DNA from: Pseudomonadota bacterium
GTDB taxonomy: Bacteria > Myxococcota_A > UBA796 > CAJQPC01
Direction of reading: 5' to 3'
Assembly (NCBI GenBank): GCA_024228935.1
Contig: JAAESX010000091.1
Location: forward strand, 186,001-250,000
Length of the DNA stretch: 64,000 nucleotides
In this document: positions 48,758 through 58,327 of the stretch, piece after piece
Position numbering within the stretch: the stretch's first letter is position 1
How the letters are laid out: each line of letters starts with the position of its first letter
Translations under genes and position numbers: made by a program
The notes under the pieces: generated by a model
What the model was told of the DNA's origin: nothing
Databases searched by the model: none
Seen by the model: the letters and a program-made list of their open reading frames with translations, nothing else

Positions 48758-50881
48758 CTACTCGATCGTCGGCTCGTCCTCGCCCAGCCCCGAGGCGATG
48801 AACCGGAGGATCCAGGCGCGTCCCTCGTCCGACCAGATGGCCTCGCGGCCCCCGTCGAGCTGGACGCTCGCGCCCGTCACCCGATCCCCGTCCTCGTTCA
48901 GGAGGTTGCGGGTGACCGGTGCGTCACGCGAGCCCTGGTCGAAGTCGTCGACCAGCGTCGAGGTGACCGTCGGCAGCCCCAGCGCCGTCTGGAGCGCCTG
49001 CTGGGCCTCGATCGAGGTCTGCGAGTCGGCGAGCCCGTAGACGTGCAGCACGTGGGAGGCGTCCGTCGTCGCCGCCGGGTCCTTCCAGACGCCGCGTGCA
49101 TGCGTGAGGCCATCAGCCGGCTCGTTGTGCAGCTGCATCAGCGCGACCATCGGGTGGTACGTCCCGACGCGCGTGTCTGCGAGCAACACCTGGAGCTCGC
49201 GTGAGAGCGGCACGCCATCGCGCGTCCCGTGCAGCAGCTGCGCATCGGTGCCGCCCCCCACGCCGCCGAGCGACGCCGTGACGAAGTCGTCGCGCGTCGA
49301 GAGGAACGCCAGCGCCAGCTCACCGCCCACGCCGTGACCGACCAGGTGGCGGGTGCCCAGCGTCTGCTCGTCGAGCACGCGGGCCAGCTGGGACAGGTCC
49401 GCAGCGATCTGCAGCCGGTCGCCGACCCACCGCTCGGGGTCGTCGAGGTGCAGCAGCGTGGCATCGCCGCGGCCGCGCTCCCCGTGGTGCGGAAGTTCGA
49501 CCGAGATGGCGGCCACGCCGGCGTCCGCCAGCTCCTCGGCCAGGCCCGAGTCGATCCAGTCGCGGAACGACGATCCCTCGTCCTGGACGACGACCACGAT
49601 GGGCCAGCCGTCCTCGGGCTCCTCGCCCGTCGGGAGCGTGAGCGCGACGCAGGCGTCCTCCTCGTCGACCTCGACCGGGATGCCGTCCTCGAGCTGGAAG
49701 ACGCCCGCATCGTCCTGGTAGGTCGAGACCCGGATCCGTCCGTGCAGCTCGGTGTGCCCAGCCTGCGCCCCGCAGTCCCCGCAGTCCGACGAGGCGCAGT
49801 CGACCGGCTCGAACGAGGTGTCCGCGCTGAGCGTGCCCGGGAGGTTCCGGGCAGCCCGACCGGGGTCGCCCGTGGTGAACACGGCGAACGTGGCGACCTC
49901 GTCCCGGCCGAGGCCGTTTCGGGTCAGGAACGCGCGCAAGGGCTCCGCCGCCGCATAGCTCGCCAGGAGCCGCGCGTCCGAGGGGCTCGCATCCGCCATG
50001 GCCGAGGCCACGTCGTCGGACCGAGCCCCGGCCGAGCCGCTGCCGTCCCTGACCCCGGTCGTCAGCCAGACCGCGTAGGTCGCGTTGGGCCGGAGCGCGA
50101 CGCCCGGAAAGGTGCGCACCGACACCTGGTTCTGGCACGCGTACCGGCCGCGGGCAGTCACCGTCCGGTACACGAAGCTGCCCCGCAGCCCGTAGTCGTC
50201 GGCGTCCTCGTCGAGCGCCGCGAAGTACAGCGTCGAGCCATCCGAGAGCGCCGCCACCGTGTCTGGATCGATCGGCGCCGCCCCACGGAGCGTGACCGTC
50301 GGGTTCAGCCCGAAGCCGGAGACCGTCTCGAGCGCCGCGAGCCAGGTCGCGACATCTGGCCCGAACTCACCAGGATCCGGATGACCCGACAGGTCGAGGC
50401 CCTCGCGATCGGCGCGCACATCGGTCGCGAAAGGCAGGCGATAGAACTCGAGCTCCTGATCGGCCGGAAGGGACGGGACCTCGAAGTGGAGCGCGAAGGC
50501 ATCGCCGTCGGGCTCGCACTCCACGCCCCCCCAGTACGGAACCCCCAGATCGACGCACGCGCCGTCGTCGCAGACGAGTCCGAGCGCGCAGTCTTCGTCG
50601 GACGCGCAAGCATCGTCTTCCAGCCCGGTGCCTTCGGCGCCCGGCTCGGCGCAGACGCCGTCGGCATCGCACACGAGCCCCAGCGCGCACTCCTCGGCAT
50701 GCAGGCAGTCGCCCCCCAGCTCGGCCGTGCCGGGGGCGCCCGCCTCCTGGCAGGTCCCGTCGTGGGCGCAGATGAGCTCACCCGCGCACTCGACCGTCGC
50801 CTCACAGTCCTGGCCCTCGAGAGCGCCGATGTTCGCAACGCCGACGTCGCCGTCGCACCCGATCCAGAAGAGCCACCACAT
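48758..50881 (-). CDS. large lipoprotein: three Cys-rich (Dickkopf-like) repeats followed by an alpha/beta-hydrolase-like region
   Basis: CEATVECAGELICAHDGTCQE / CLHAEECALGLVCDADGVCAE / CASDEDCALGLVCDDGACVD; GTRHLVGHGVGGELALAFLS elbow. Confidence 0.7.
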   Translation of the reverse strand: MWWLFWIGCDGDVGVANIGALEGQDCEATVECAGELICAHDGTCQEAGAPGTAELGGDCLHAEECALGLVCDADGVCAEPGAEGTGLEDDACASDEDCALGLVCDDGACVDLGVPYWGGVECEPDGDAFALHFEVPSLPADQELEFYRLPFATDVRADREGLDLSGHPDPGEFGPDVATWLAALETVSGFGLNPTVTLRGAAPIDPDTVAALSDGSTLYFAALDEDADDYGLRGSFVYRTVTARGRYACQNQVSVRTFPGVALRPNATYAVWLTTGVRDGSGSAGARSDDVASAMADASPSDARLLASYAAAEPLRAFLTRNGLGRDEVATFAVFTTGDPGRAARNLPGTLSADTSFEPVDCASSDCGDCGAQAGHTELHGRIRVSTYQDDAGVFQLEDGIPVEVDEEDACVALTLPTGEEPEDGWPIVVVVQDEGSSFRDWIDSGLAEELADAGVAAISVELPHHGERGRGDATLLHLDDPERWVGDRLQIAADLSQLARVLDEQTLGTRHLVGHGVGGELALAFLSTRDDFVTASLGGVGGGTDAQLLHGTRDGVPLSRELQVLLADTRVGTYHPMVALMQLHNEPADGLTHARGVWKDPAATTDASHVLHVYGLADSQTSIEAQQALQTALGLPTVTSTLVDDFDQGSRDAPVTRNLLNEDGDRVTGASVQLDGGREAIWSDEGRAWILRFIASGLGEDEPTIE

Positions 50882-50937
50882 GTATGGAACGCTGACACAG
50901 TCCGGCCGGGATCGCCCGTTCCGCTACGATGTCGCCG

Positions 50938-51987
50938 ATGGATGTGGTCAAGCTGCTTCGGACCGCCGTGAAGCTCGGAGCCTCCGATCTCCACATCACG
51001 TCCGGCTCCCCGCCCGCTGTGCGCTTGAATGGACGCATCAAGCTCCTCAAGGCGCCGCCACTCCGCGACGACGAGTGCGAGGACATCGTCGGCCAGCTCG
51101 TCACGACCGATCAGTTGCTGCTGTTCGCGCGCGACAACCATCTGGTCTTCGGCAAGACCTGGCCGAACCTCGGCACCTTCCGCATCTCGATCTACAGCCG
51201 CGCCGGCACGATCGAGACGTCGATCCGCGCCAGCGCGACGGACGGACACGACTTCGAGCAGCTCGGCTTGCCGAACCAGCTGCGCGAGCTGACGCGGCGT
51301 CGACGCGGCTTGCTGCTCATCACCGCACCCATGGGGCACGGCCGCACGACGACCCTCCACGCGCTCATCAGCGCGATGAACCAGGAGAACCGCCGGAAGA
51401 TCGTCTCCATCGAGGAGCCGATCGAGCGGATCATCCCCAACGACAAGTCGCTGGTCGTCCAGGTCGAGGTCGGGACCGACGTGCCGGACATCGAGACCGG
51501 GCTCCTCGCGGTGCGCCAGCAGGACGCGGACGTGGTCGTGGTCAGCGAGCTCGACACGCCAACGGACGTCGCGCTCGCCCTCGAGCTCGCCGAGTCCGGC
51601 CACCTGGTCGTCGCTGCCCTGCACGTGCCGACCGCCCAGGCGGCGCTCCGCCGTCTGATCGACGCCTTCCCCAGCGACGCCCAGCCGCGCATCCGTCGCC
51701 AGATGGCCGACGTCCTGCTGGCCGTCTTCTCCCAGCGCCTCGTCCCGCGGGCCGACAACCTGGGCCGGATCATCGCCGCCGAGCTCCTGCTCGTGAACGA
51801 CGGCATCGCCCGCCAGATCCGTGACGATCGAATCGGAATCGTCGACCCGACGCCGGGCCTCGGCAAGGCCGGCGGCATGAACCGGATGGACCAGGTCATC
51901 CGTCGCTACTTGCGCGAAGGGGTCATCACGGTAGAGGCCGCACGGGCCGCGGTTCACGATCCGCAGTCCATCTCCGACCTGACCTGA
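50938..51987 (+). CDS. PilT/GspE-family ATPase paralog with altered Walker A
   Basis: MDVVKLLRTAVKLGASDLHITSGSPPAVRLNGRIKLL...LLLITAPMGHGRTTTLHALISAMNQENRRKIVSIEEPIE...DADVVVVSELDTPTDVALALELAESGHLVVAALHVPTA; ORF also open from 50929. Confidence 0.85.
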   Translation: MDVVKLLRTAVKLGASDLHITSGSPPAVRLNGRIKLLKAPPLRDDECEDIVGQLVTTDQLLLFARDNHLVFGKTWPNLGTFRISIYSRAGTIETSIRASATDGHDFEQLGLPNQLRELTRRRRGLLLITAPMGHGRTTTLHALISAMNQENRRKIVSIEEPIERIIPNDKSLVVQVEVGTDVPDIETGLLAVRQQDADVVVVSELDTPTDVALALELAESGHLVVAALHVPTAQAALRRLIDAFPSDAQPRIRRQMADVLLAVFSQRLVPRADNLGRIIAAELLLVNDGIARQIRDDRIGIVDPTPGLGKAGGMNRMDQVIRRYLREGVITVEAARAAVHDPQSISDLT

Positions 51988-52000
51988 CCCGGAAGACACC

Positions 52001-53215
52001 ATGAAGCGGACCGTTCCGTCCGATCACGCCAGCCTCGCCGAGGCGCTCGAGGCGTCGTCGCCCGGGGACGTCATCGCCATCGAGGGCACGCACGAGGTGC
52101 CGCTCACCCCGATCACCGGCGTGACGCTCACCGGCGGCGTGCTCCGCGGCACCGAGGTCGGCGTCCTTCGCCTCCACGCCGGCTCGGCGCTGAAAGACAT
52201 CCGCATCGAGAACCCCGGCGGCCACGGCGTGATCGTGCGCGAGGGATCTCCGGAGATCCAGGGGGTCACGCTGCACGTCACGGGCACGGCCATCGCCTGC
52301 GGCTGGGACGTCACCCCGACGATCCGCGACGTGCGCATCGAGAGCTGCGCCATCGGCGTCACCGCCCAGGGAACGGCCGCTCCACTGGTCGAGGACACGG
52401 TCATCACCTCCAGCGGCTCGGGCCTGTTCATGCGCGAGGACGCCGCCGGAACGTGGTCGAAGATCGCGATCGCCGCCGGTCAGATGGCCGCGGTCGAGAT
52501 CAGCGAGCGCGCCGCCCCGACGCTCGTCTCGGTCGCGATCGCCGCGGCCGGCAAGGGCGGCTTCTTCGTGCACGGGACCGCCACCCCGAAGCTCCATGGC
52601 TGCGCCGCCCAGCGCTGCGGTCTGGCGGGCCTCGAGGTCACGGGCCAGGCCGACCCCACCGTCGACGGCTTCCTCGCCCAGGACGGTCATGGCGGCGGCA
52701 TCTTCCTGCACGGCCAGAGCGCTGGCACCTACCTGGAGCTCGAGGTGAACCGCTCGGCGCTGGCCGCGCTCGAGATCGGTGAGGACGCCCGGCCCGAGAT
52801 CGAGCGCGTGGCCGTCGCGGACAGCAGCGCCGGTGGCGTCTGGGTGCACGGGAACGCGGTCGTCGAGCTGCTGGACATCTCGGTCCACGGCTGCACGTTC
52901 CAGGGCCTCGAGGTCAGCGACGAAGCGCAGGTGAAGGTCGAGGACAGCAAGATCACCGGCTCCCAGAGCCAGCAGATCCTGGCTCGCGACAAGGCCCAGG
53001 TCGGGCTCGTCGCAACCGAGGTCACAGACGGCAGCGAGTGGGGCATCGTGGCCCAGGACGCCGTGCGCATGACCATCGAGGGCGGCTCGGTCCTGGACAA
53101 CCGCAGCGGCGTGGCCCGGGCCGAAGGGACCGCCGTCATCGTCTTCGACGCCGCCTCGAAGACGAAGGGCTCGCGCGAGACCTCAGGGAACGGCGTCATC
53201 CACCAGCTGGAGTGA
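52001..53215 (+). CDS. right-handed parallel beta-helix protein
   Basis: Repeated rungs such as ALEIGEDARPEIERVAVADSSAGGVWVHGNAVVELLDISVHGCTFQGLEVSDEAQVKVEDSKITG. Confidence 0.8.
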   Translation: MKRTVPSDHASLAEALEASSPGDVIAIEGTHEVPLTPITGVTLTGGVLRGTEVGVLRLHAGSALKDIRIENPGGHGVIVREGSPEIQGVTLHVTGTAIACGWDVTPTIRDVRIESCAIGVTAQGTAAPLVEDTVITSSGSGLFMREDAAGTWSKIAIAAGQMAAVEISERAAPTLVSVAIAAAGKGGFFVHGTATPKLHGCAAQRCGLAGLEVTGQADPTVDGFLAQDGHGGGIFLHGQSAGTYLELEVNRSALAALEIGEDARPEIERVAVADSSAGGVWVHGNAVVELLDISVHGCTFQGLEVSDEAQVKVEDSKITGSQSQQILARDKAQVGLVATEVTDGSEWGIVAQDAVRMTIEGGSVLDNRSGVARAEGTAVIVFDAASKTKGSRETSGNGVIHQLE

Positions 53216-55181
53216 GCGCCTCGACGGTGTAGAGGACGACGGGCTCGGTCTTGCCCTTGAGCTGCACGGCCGGACGAGCAGCGAGCTCGAACAGCCCCTT
53301 CACCGCGTCCGCGACAGTTCCGGTCACGACCAGCTCGCCGCGGGCCTGGCTCTCGGCGCGCTGGGCCGTGTTCACGGTGTCCCCGATGACCGTGTACTCC
53401 TTCCGGTCGGAGCTCCCGACCGGGCCAGCGACGACCGGGCCAGCGTTGATGCCGATCCCGAGCGACAGCGCAGGCAGGTCCTGGCTGGCCAGCTCGGCGT
53501 TCAGCTCCTCGACCGCGGCGAGCATCTCCAGGCCCGCCGCGACAGCCGCCGCCTCGAGCTGCTCACCGGGCTCGGGCACCCCCCAGACGGCCATCATGCC
53601 GTCGCCGAGGAACTTGTCCACGACGCCGCCGTGCTCGCTGACGATGGGCGCCAGGCGACCGAACGTGCGGTTCAGGAGCCGGACGACCTGCTCGGGCTCG
53701 AGCCGCTCGGACAGGCTCGTGAACCCACGCACGTCCGAGAACAGCACCACCGCCGCCATGCGTCGAGGCTCCACGGGAGCCGCCATCAGGTGGTCGGCCA
53801 CGGCGACGTACTGCCGGAACGTCTTCTCGATGCGCGCGCGCTCGCCCAGGCCCGCGGCCATCTCGTCCACGGCTGTGCCCAGGGTGCCGAGCTCGTCGCG
53901 TCTCTGGACCCCCGTTCGAGCCGCGAAGTCGCCGGACTGCACCGCGTTCACCGTGCCGAGCACCTTGCGCAGCGGGTCCAGGATCGAGCGGCTGATGATG
54001 CCGGCCAGCACGAGCGCCAGGAACGCGCCCACGGCCCACACGACGAGGTACGCCACGATCCGGTCGGCCGAGGCTCCCGTCAGTCCCGACCCGGTCGTCA
54101 GGGCCACGCGGATGGCGTCCTTCTCGGCGTACAGGAAGAACGCGAGGAACGGCAGGGTGCCGCCCAGCGCCAGCCACCGCAGGCTGCGCTTGAGCCCGGC
54201 AGACTGCACGAGGAGCCGCAGGATGATGGCGCCGAGCGTCGTGAAGAAGAGCATCCCGCAGGCAAACAGCGCCACGAGCCCGATGTCTGGGTCGGCGATG
54301 AACTTCACGACCGAGACCAGCGCGAACCCCGAGACCAGGAAGATGGGCACCAGCGCGCGCATCCGCAGCTTGCTCATCGGCTTGCCAAGACGGCCCGTCG
54401 CGAACTTCCCGAGCCCGCTCCAGACCGTCCGCAGCGGCGCACGTAGCGGGTCGAAGGCCAGCCATCCGACGCTCCCCAGCGCCCAGACGCCGAGCAGCGA
54501 GAAGGCCAGCTTGTCGCCGTCCCCGTAGAACTGGAACGCGAGCGACAGGCTCACCAGGACGGACAGCACGGGCAGGACGTGCCGGCCCCCGGCCAGCCCC
54601 TTGAAGCGGCCGAGCAGCTCGCCGACGCCGCGCTGACGACGCCACGCCAGGAGCGCGGCCAGCCAGATCGACGCGATGGCCCCACCCAAGAACGGCGCCG
54701 GCCAGCCGAGAGCCGCCGCGTACGCCGTCGAAGCGCGCATCGCCGGCTCACTGCGAACGGCCGCTCGGGCGGACCGGCGGGCCTCGTCGACGCGGCCGTG
54801 CTCGAGCAGGACGCTGGCGTACTCGAGCCGGATGTTCGCGTTGTTCGGCTCGAGCGTGAGCGCCTCGGTCAGCGCGCCGAGGGCCTGATCCGGCCGCTCC
54901 ATGCGCAGGTAGAGCCGGGCGAGGAGCACGTAGTCCCCCGCGTCCTTGTCATCGCGCGTCTCGACCTCGTCGAGGATGGGGATGAGCTCGCGGACCTGGA
55001 GCTGGTCGAGCACCGCCGGGACGACCCTCAGGAGCTTGGACTCCTCGAACGCCGTCGTCGTCCGCTCGACCACGTCGTCGATCGGACGAGCGTGCTCCGT
55101 CAGCTCATCACAGCAGGCATCACAGTGGGCGTCGCAGTCACCGTCGTGTGCGAACGCGACGGCGAGTGCGAGCCAGATCAT
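53196..55181 (-). CDS. TPR- and HAMP-containing membrane class III adenylate/guanylate cyclase
   Basis: AVVLFSDVRGFTSLSERLEPEQVVRLLNRTFGRLAPIVSEHGGVVDKFLGDGMMAVWG...GINAGPVVAGPVGSSDRKEYTVIGDTVNTAQRAES. Confidence 0.9.
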   Translation of the reverse strand: MIWLALAVAFAHDGDCDAHCDACCDELTEHARPIDDVVERTTTAFEESKLLRVVPAVLDQLQVRELIPILDEVETRDDKDAGDYVLLARLYLRMERPDQALGALTEALTLEPNNANIRLEYASVLLEHGRVDEARRSARAAVRSEPAMRASTAYAAALGWPAPFLGGAIASIWLAALLAWRRQRGVGELLGRFKGLAGGRHVLPVLSVLVSLSLAFQFYGDGDKLAFSLLGVWALGSVGWLAFDPLRAPLRTVWSGLGKFATGRLGKPMSKLRMRALVPIFLVSGFALVSVVKFIADPDIGLVALFACGMLFFTTLGAIILRLLVQSAGLKRSLRWLALGGTLPFLAFFLYAEKDAIRVALTTGSGLTGASADRIVAYLVVWAVGAFLALVLAGIISRSILDPLRKVLGTVNAVQSGDFAARTGVQRRDELGTLGTAVDEMAAGLGERARIEKTFRQYVAVADHLMAAPVEPRRMAAVVLFSDVRGFTSLSERLEPEQVVRLLNRTFGRLAPIVSEHGGVVDKFLGDGMMAVWGVPEPGEQLEAAAVAAGLEMLAAVEELNAELASQDLPALSLGIGINAGPVVAGPVGSSDRKEYTVIGDTVNTAQRAESQARGELVVTGTVADAVKGLFELAARPAVQLKGKTEPVVLYTVEALTPAGG

Positions 55182-56008
55182 CGGAACATCCTCTCGATCC
55201 AGCCGAGCAGGAGGCGGTTCGCGGCCCGGCGTCCTCCCGGGTACCAGTCCGGCGCCTGGGGCACCTCGTTTCGACCGTGCTCATTGAGCTGGAACCAGGG
55301 CAGCGTGCCGGCCGCCGCGGCCTGGATCATCCGATGGGCGTGCCGGAACTCACCCGGCTGCGCATGGTCTCGCTCGGACTGGAAGCGGACATACGGACAC
55401 CGCAGCGCGCCGACGTGGCGGGTGGCCTCGCGGGGATGCCAGTAGGTGTCGTCGTCCAGGCCGTGACCGAGCGCGGGCACCATGATGTCGCCGCCCGCGC
55501 AGATGATCTCGCGGTCGCAAGGGCCCTCCCAGTCGATGAGGAACCGGACGGGGAGCTCGGTCTGGGCGAGCGCACCGGCGGCCATGGCCAGGCCCAGCGA
55601 GATCGAGACCACGCCGACCTCTTGCACGTCGGACTGGCCGAGGGTGAACGCGAGCACCGCCTCGAGGTCGTCCTGGTGCTCGGGGCCGCCGTAGTCCTCC
55701 TCGCCCCAGCTCGCACCGCGACCGGCCGGGTCGAAGTGCACGACGACATAGCCCTTGCGAGCCAGCTCCTCGGCGTTCAGCGGCTGGGTCCAGCCGTCGA
55801 AGACCGCGCCGGCGTCGTTGGTGCCGGGACACAGGACGACGGCGCTCCAGTTGCCCGGCCGCGCGGGGCGGATGAGCGTGCCCGAGATGCGGTAGCCGAC
55901 CGTCGAGACGACCTCGAACTCCTGACGCTCGACCCCGCCACGCAGACGCCCACGGGCTCGACGGGGGAGGGACTGGAGTCGGGTGACGACACGGTCTCGG
56001 AAGCTCAC
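55178..56008 (-). CDS. alpha/beta hydrolase (dienelactone hydrolase-like)
   Basis: ISGTLIRPARPGNWSAVVLCPGTNDAGAVFDGW...KGYVVVHFDPAGRGASWGEEDYGGPEHQDDLEAVLAF...VGVVSISLGLAMAAG. Confidence 0.75.
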   Translation of the reverse strand: MSFRDRVVTRLQSLPRRARGRLRGGVERQEFEVVSTVGYRISGTLIRPARPGNWSAVVLCPGTNDAGAVFDGWTQPLNAEELARKGYVVVHFDPAGRGASWGEEDYGGPEHQDDLEAVLAFTLGQSDVQEVGVVSISLGLAMAAGALAQTELPVRFLIDWEGPCDREIICAGGDIMVPALGHGLDDDTYWHPREATRHVGALRCPYVRFQSERDHAQPGEFRHAHRMIQAAAAGTLPWFQLNEHGRNEVPQAPDWYPGGRRAANRLLLGWIERMFR

Positions 56009-56017
56009 CGCGACAGA

Positions 56018-58156
56018 CTATCGAGCGGCTTCGATGAGGGCCCGGTTCGCGTCGACCGTGGCCAGGTGGATCGCGCGAGGTGCCCGCAGCTCGACGCCCG
56101 GGTGGTCGTCCGTGTTGAGCTCGCCCCCCTCGGCCAGGCGCGCCACGCCTGCAGGGCCCAGGACCGGTTCGAGCGGCAGGTGGTCAAGCCTCGGCGAGCC
56201 GACCACGCCGATCAGCAGCACGTCGCCGCCCTCGAGCGGCTCGAACAGCCAGGTGTCGGGGAAGACGTCGGTGAACGTGGCCACGATGCTCTGGAAGTCC
56301 CGCGTGGCCAGGCCGTAGAGCTGGATCCACTGGCAGAACACGCCGCCGTCGGAGAGCCGGGCGCGCCCGAGCCGCCAGTACTCGAGCGTGAACAGGTTCG
56401 ACACGCCCGTGATCCACGGGTTGCTCGGCTCGCTGATGATCACGTCGAACGGCTCGCCGGGTCGGGACAGCACGGCCCGAGCGTCGTCGGCGACCAGCTG
56501 CGTGCGGGGGTCGTCCAGGGGCCGGCCGTTCACGTGGTCGAAGTAGTGGCTCGCGGCGACGACCTCGGGCTCGAGCTCGACGAGCACCAGCTCCCCCACC
56601 CCGTCGTCGAGCACCGCGCCCGCCGTCACGCCGCTGGCCAGCCCCACGACGAGCGCCCGCCGCGGGTCGGGGTGCATGCGCATCGGGATCTGGCCCGACA
56701 GGACCTGTGTCGGCATGTCGTCGCCCGTCGACGCATCCACCTTTCCGTTGATCGAGAGCCAGACATTGCCTGTCTTGGTGCTGCGACCCACCGCCACGGC
56801 GGCCGTCCGTCCGTCCGCGTACGAGAGCAGCTCCCAGCCCGACTCGGCGAAGGCACGCACGGCCTCGGGCGACCGGTCGCCGAGATCGGAGACGCGGTTG
56901 TAGATGCCGACCGCGTACAGCTTGCCGTCCCAGGCCGGGGCCAGGAACACCAACCCGATGGCCAGGAACCACGGCCTTCGTGACAGGGCTGTCGCCGCCA
57001 GCAGGCAGAGGAGAGCCCCGAGCGTCACCACCCCCTGGACGCCGAGCCACGGCAGGACGAGCAGCCCGGTCGCGGCCGAGCCGACCACCCCGGCCAGCGT
57101 GTTCGCGCCGTACAGCGTGCCGACCGTCCTTGCTCCATCGCCCCCCGCCTCGTCCAGCGCTCGAGCGAAGACGACCCCGGATGCGATGGGCGCCCCGGCC
57201 ATGGTGACGATGGCGAGCGCGACCTCGGCCATCCACACGCCGTCAGCCCCCGTGAGGTCGTACAGCATCGCCAGGAGCAGAGGCGCCTGGGCGTACGTGA
57301 ACGTGCCGAGCAGTGCGAGGAGCCCGAGGGCCGCGAGCGCCCCCGACAGCGTCCCTCGCTTCCGCCCCCACGCTGCGCCGAGCGCGATGCCGGCGAGGAA
57401 GACCGCGAGCACCCAGGCGAAGGCATGGATCGAGGGCCCGAGAAGGACCGAGGCGAGTCGGGTCCAGGCGACCTCGAGCGCCATCGCGACCAGCCCGGCG
57501 ACCGCCACGGCCCAAACGGCGTGGCTGCGAGCCGGTGCTCCGCCCGCGCGGCGTGCGGAGGACGTGACCGTGAGCGACATCGCGATCGCCGCCACGCAGA
57601 GCCCGACGATGGCGACCGTACGCTCGCTCCAGGTCACGCCGAACACCGGCAGCAACAGCCCCGGCACGGCGAGCGCGCCCAGGACCGCGCCCGTGGTGTT
57701 CGCCGCGTACAGCCCGGCCAGAACACCCCGGTCCGGCACCGAGCGCGCCAGCACCGGCAGCGTCGCCCCGAGAGCCACCGCCGGCGGACCCGCCAGGACC
57801 AGGACCAGCAACGCCTGGACCCCCAGGCTCGCGTGCTCGACGTACAGCGGCGTCACCCAGCCCAGCAGCACCGGGAACGCCAGGGCCCAACAGCCAGCGA
57901 AGGCCTCGAGCCCCGCGTAGATGCGGGTCGGGCGTCCCGGGAGCCGCGGCCCGACCAGCCCGCCGACCCCCAGCCCTCCGAACAGCGTGGCCAGGGTCAG
58001 CGTGACCGCCACCCCCCCGCCGCCGAACAGCAACGCGAAGCGCCGCATCCAGAGGACTTCGTAGCAGAGGGCACAGGCGCCCGACAGGAACAGCAGCGCC
58101 GCGAGGCGCGCGATCAGTCGATGTTCGTTGTCACCGCGCTGGACGTGTACAGCCAC
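56018..58156 (-). CDS. MFS-like/spermidine synthase-like fusion protein
   Basis: Many TM segments then PDPRRALVVGLASGVTAGAVLDDGVGELVLVELEPEVVAASHYFDHVNG...DVIISEPSNPWITGVSNLFTLEYWRL. Confidence 0.85.
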   Translation of the reverse strand: MAVHVQRGDNEHRLIARLAALLFLSGACALCYEVLWMRRFALLFGGGGVAVTLTLATLFGGLGVGGLVGPRLPGRPTRIYAGLEAFAGCWALAFPVLLGWVTPLYVEHASLGVQALLVLVLAGPPAVALGATLPVLARSVPDRGVLAGLYAANTTGAVLGALAVPGLLLPVFGVTWSERTVAIVGLCVAAIAMSLTVTSSARRAGGAPARSHAVWAVAVAGLVAMALEVAWTRLASVLLGPSIHAFAWVLAVFLAGIALGAAWGRKRGTLSGALAALGLLALLGTFTYAQAPLLLAMLYDLTGADGVWMAEVALAIVTMAGAPIASGVVFARALDEAGGDGARTVGTLYGANTLAGVVGSAATGLLVLPWLGVQGVVTLGALLCLLAATALSRRPWFLAIGLVFLAPAWDGKLYAVGIYNRVSDLGDRSPEAVRAFAESGWELLSYADGRTAAVAVGRSTKTGNVWLSINGKVDASTGDDMPTQVLSGQIPMRMHPDPRRALVVGLASGVTAGAVLDDGVGELVLVELEPEVVAASHYFDHVNGRPLDDPRTQLVADDARAVLSRPGEPFDVIISEPSNPWITGVSNLFTLEYWRLGRARLSDGGVFCQWIQLYGLATRDFQSIVATFTDVFPDTWLFEPLEGGDVLLIGVVGSPRLDHLPLEPVLGPAGVARLAEGGELNTDDHPGVELRAPRAIHLATVDANRALIEAAR

Positions 58157-58281
58157 AGATCACTCAATGACCCGGCGAACGTCTGGATGCTCACCAGGAT
58201 CCCGATGCTGATGATCGTGGCGATCAGCCCGTACTCGATCGAGGTCGCAGCGGACTCGTCGGCGATGAAATCTCGGAACAT
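58114..58281 (-). CDS. Flp/Fap-type IVb pilin
   Basis: Manual translation MFRDFIADESAATSIEYGLIATIISIGILVSIQTFAGSLSDLWLYTSSAVTTNID; ATSIEYGLIAxxI Flp signature; absent from ORF track (55 aa). Confidence 0.85.
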   Translation of the reverse strand: MFRDFIADESAATSIEYGLIATIISIGILVSIQTFAGSLSDLWLYTSSAVTTNID

Positions 58282-58327
58282 TCCCGGGCCTCGTGCTCAA
58301 CCTTATCCCGTGGTGACGACGAAGTTC

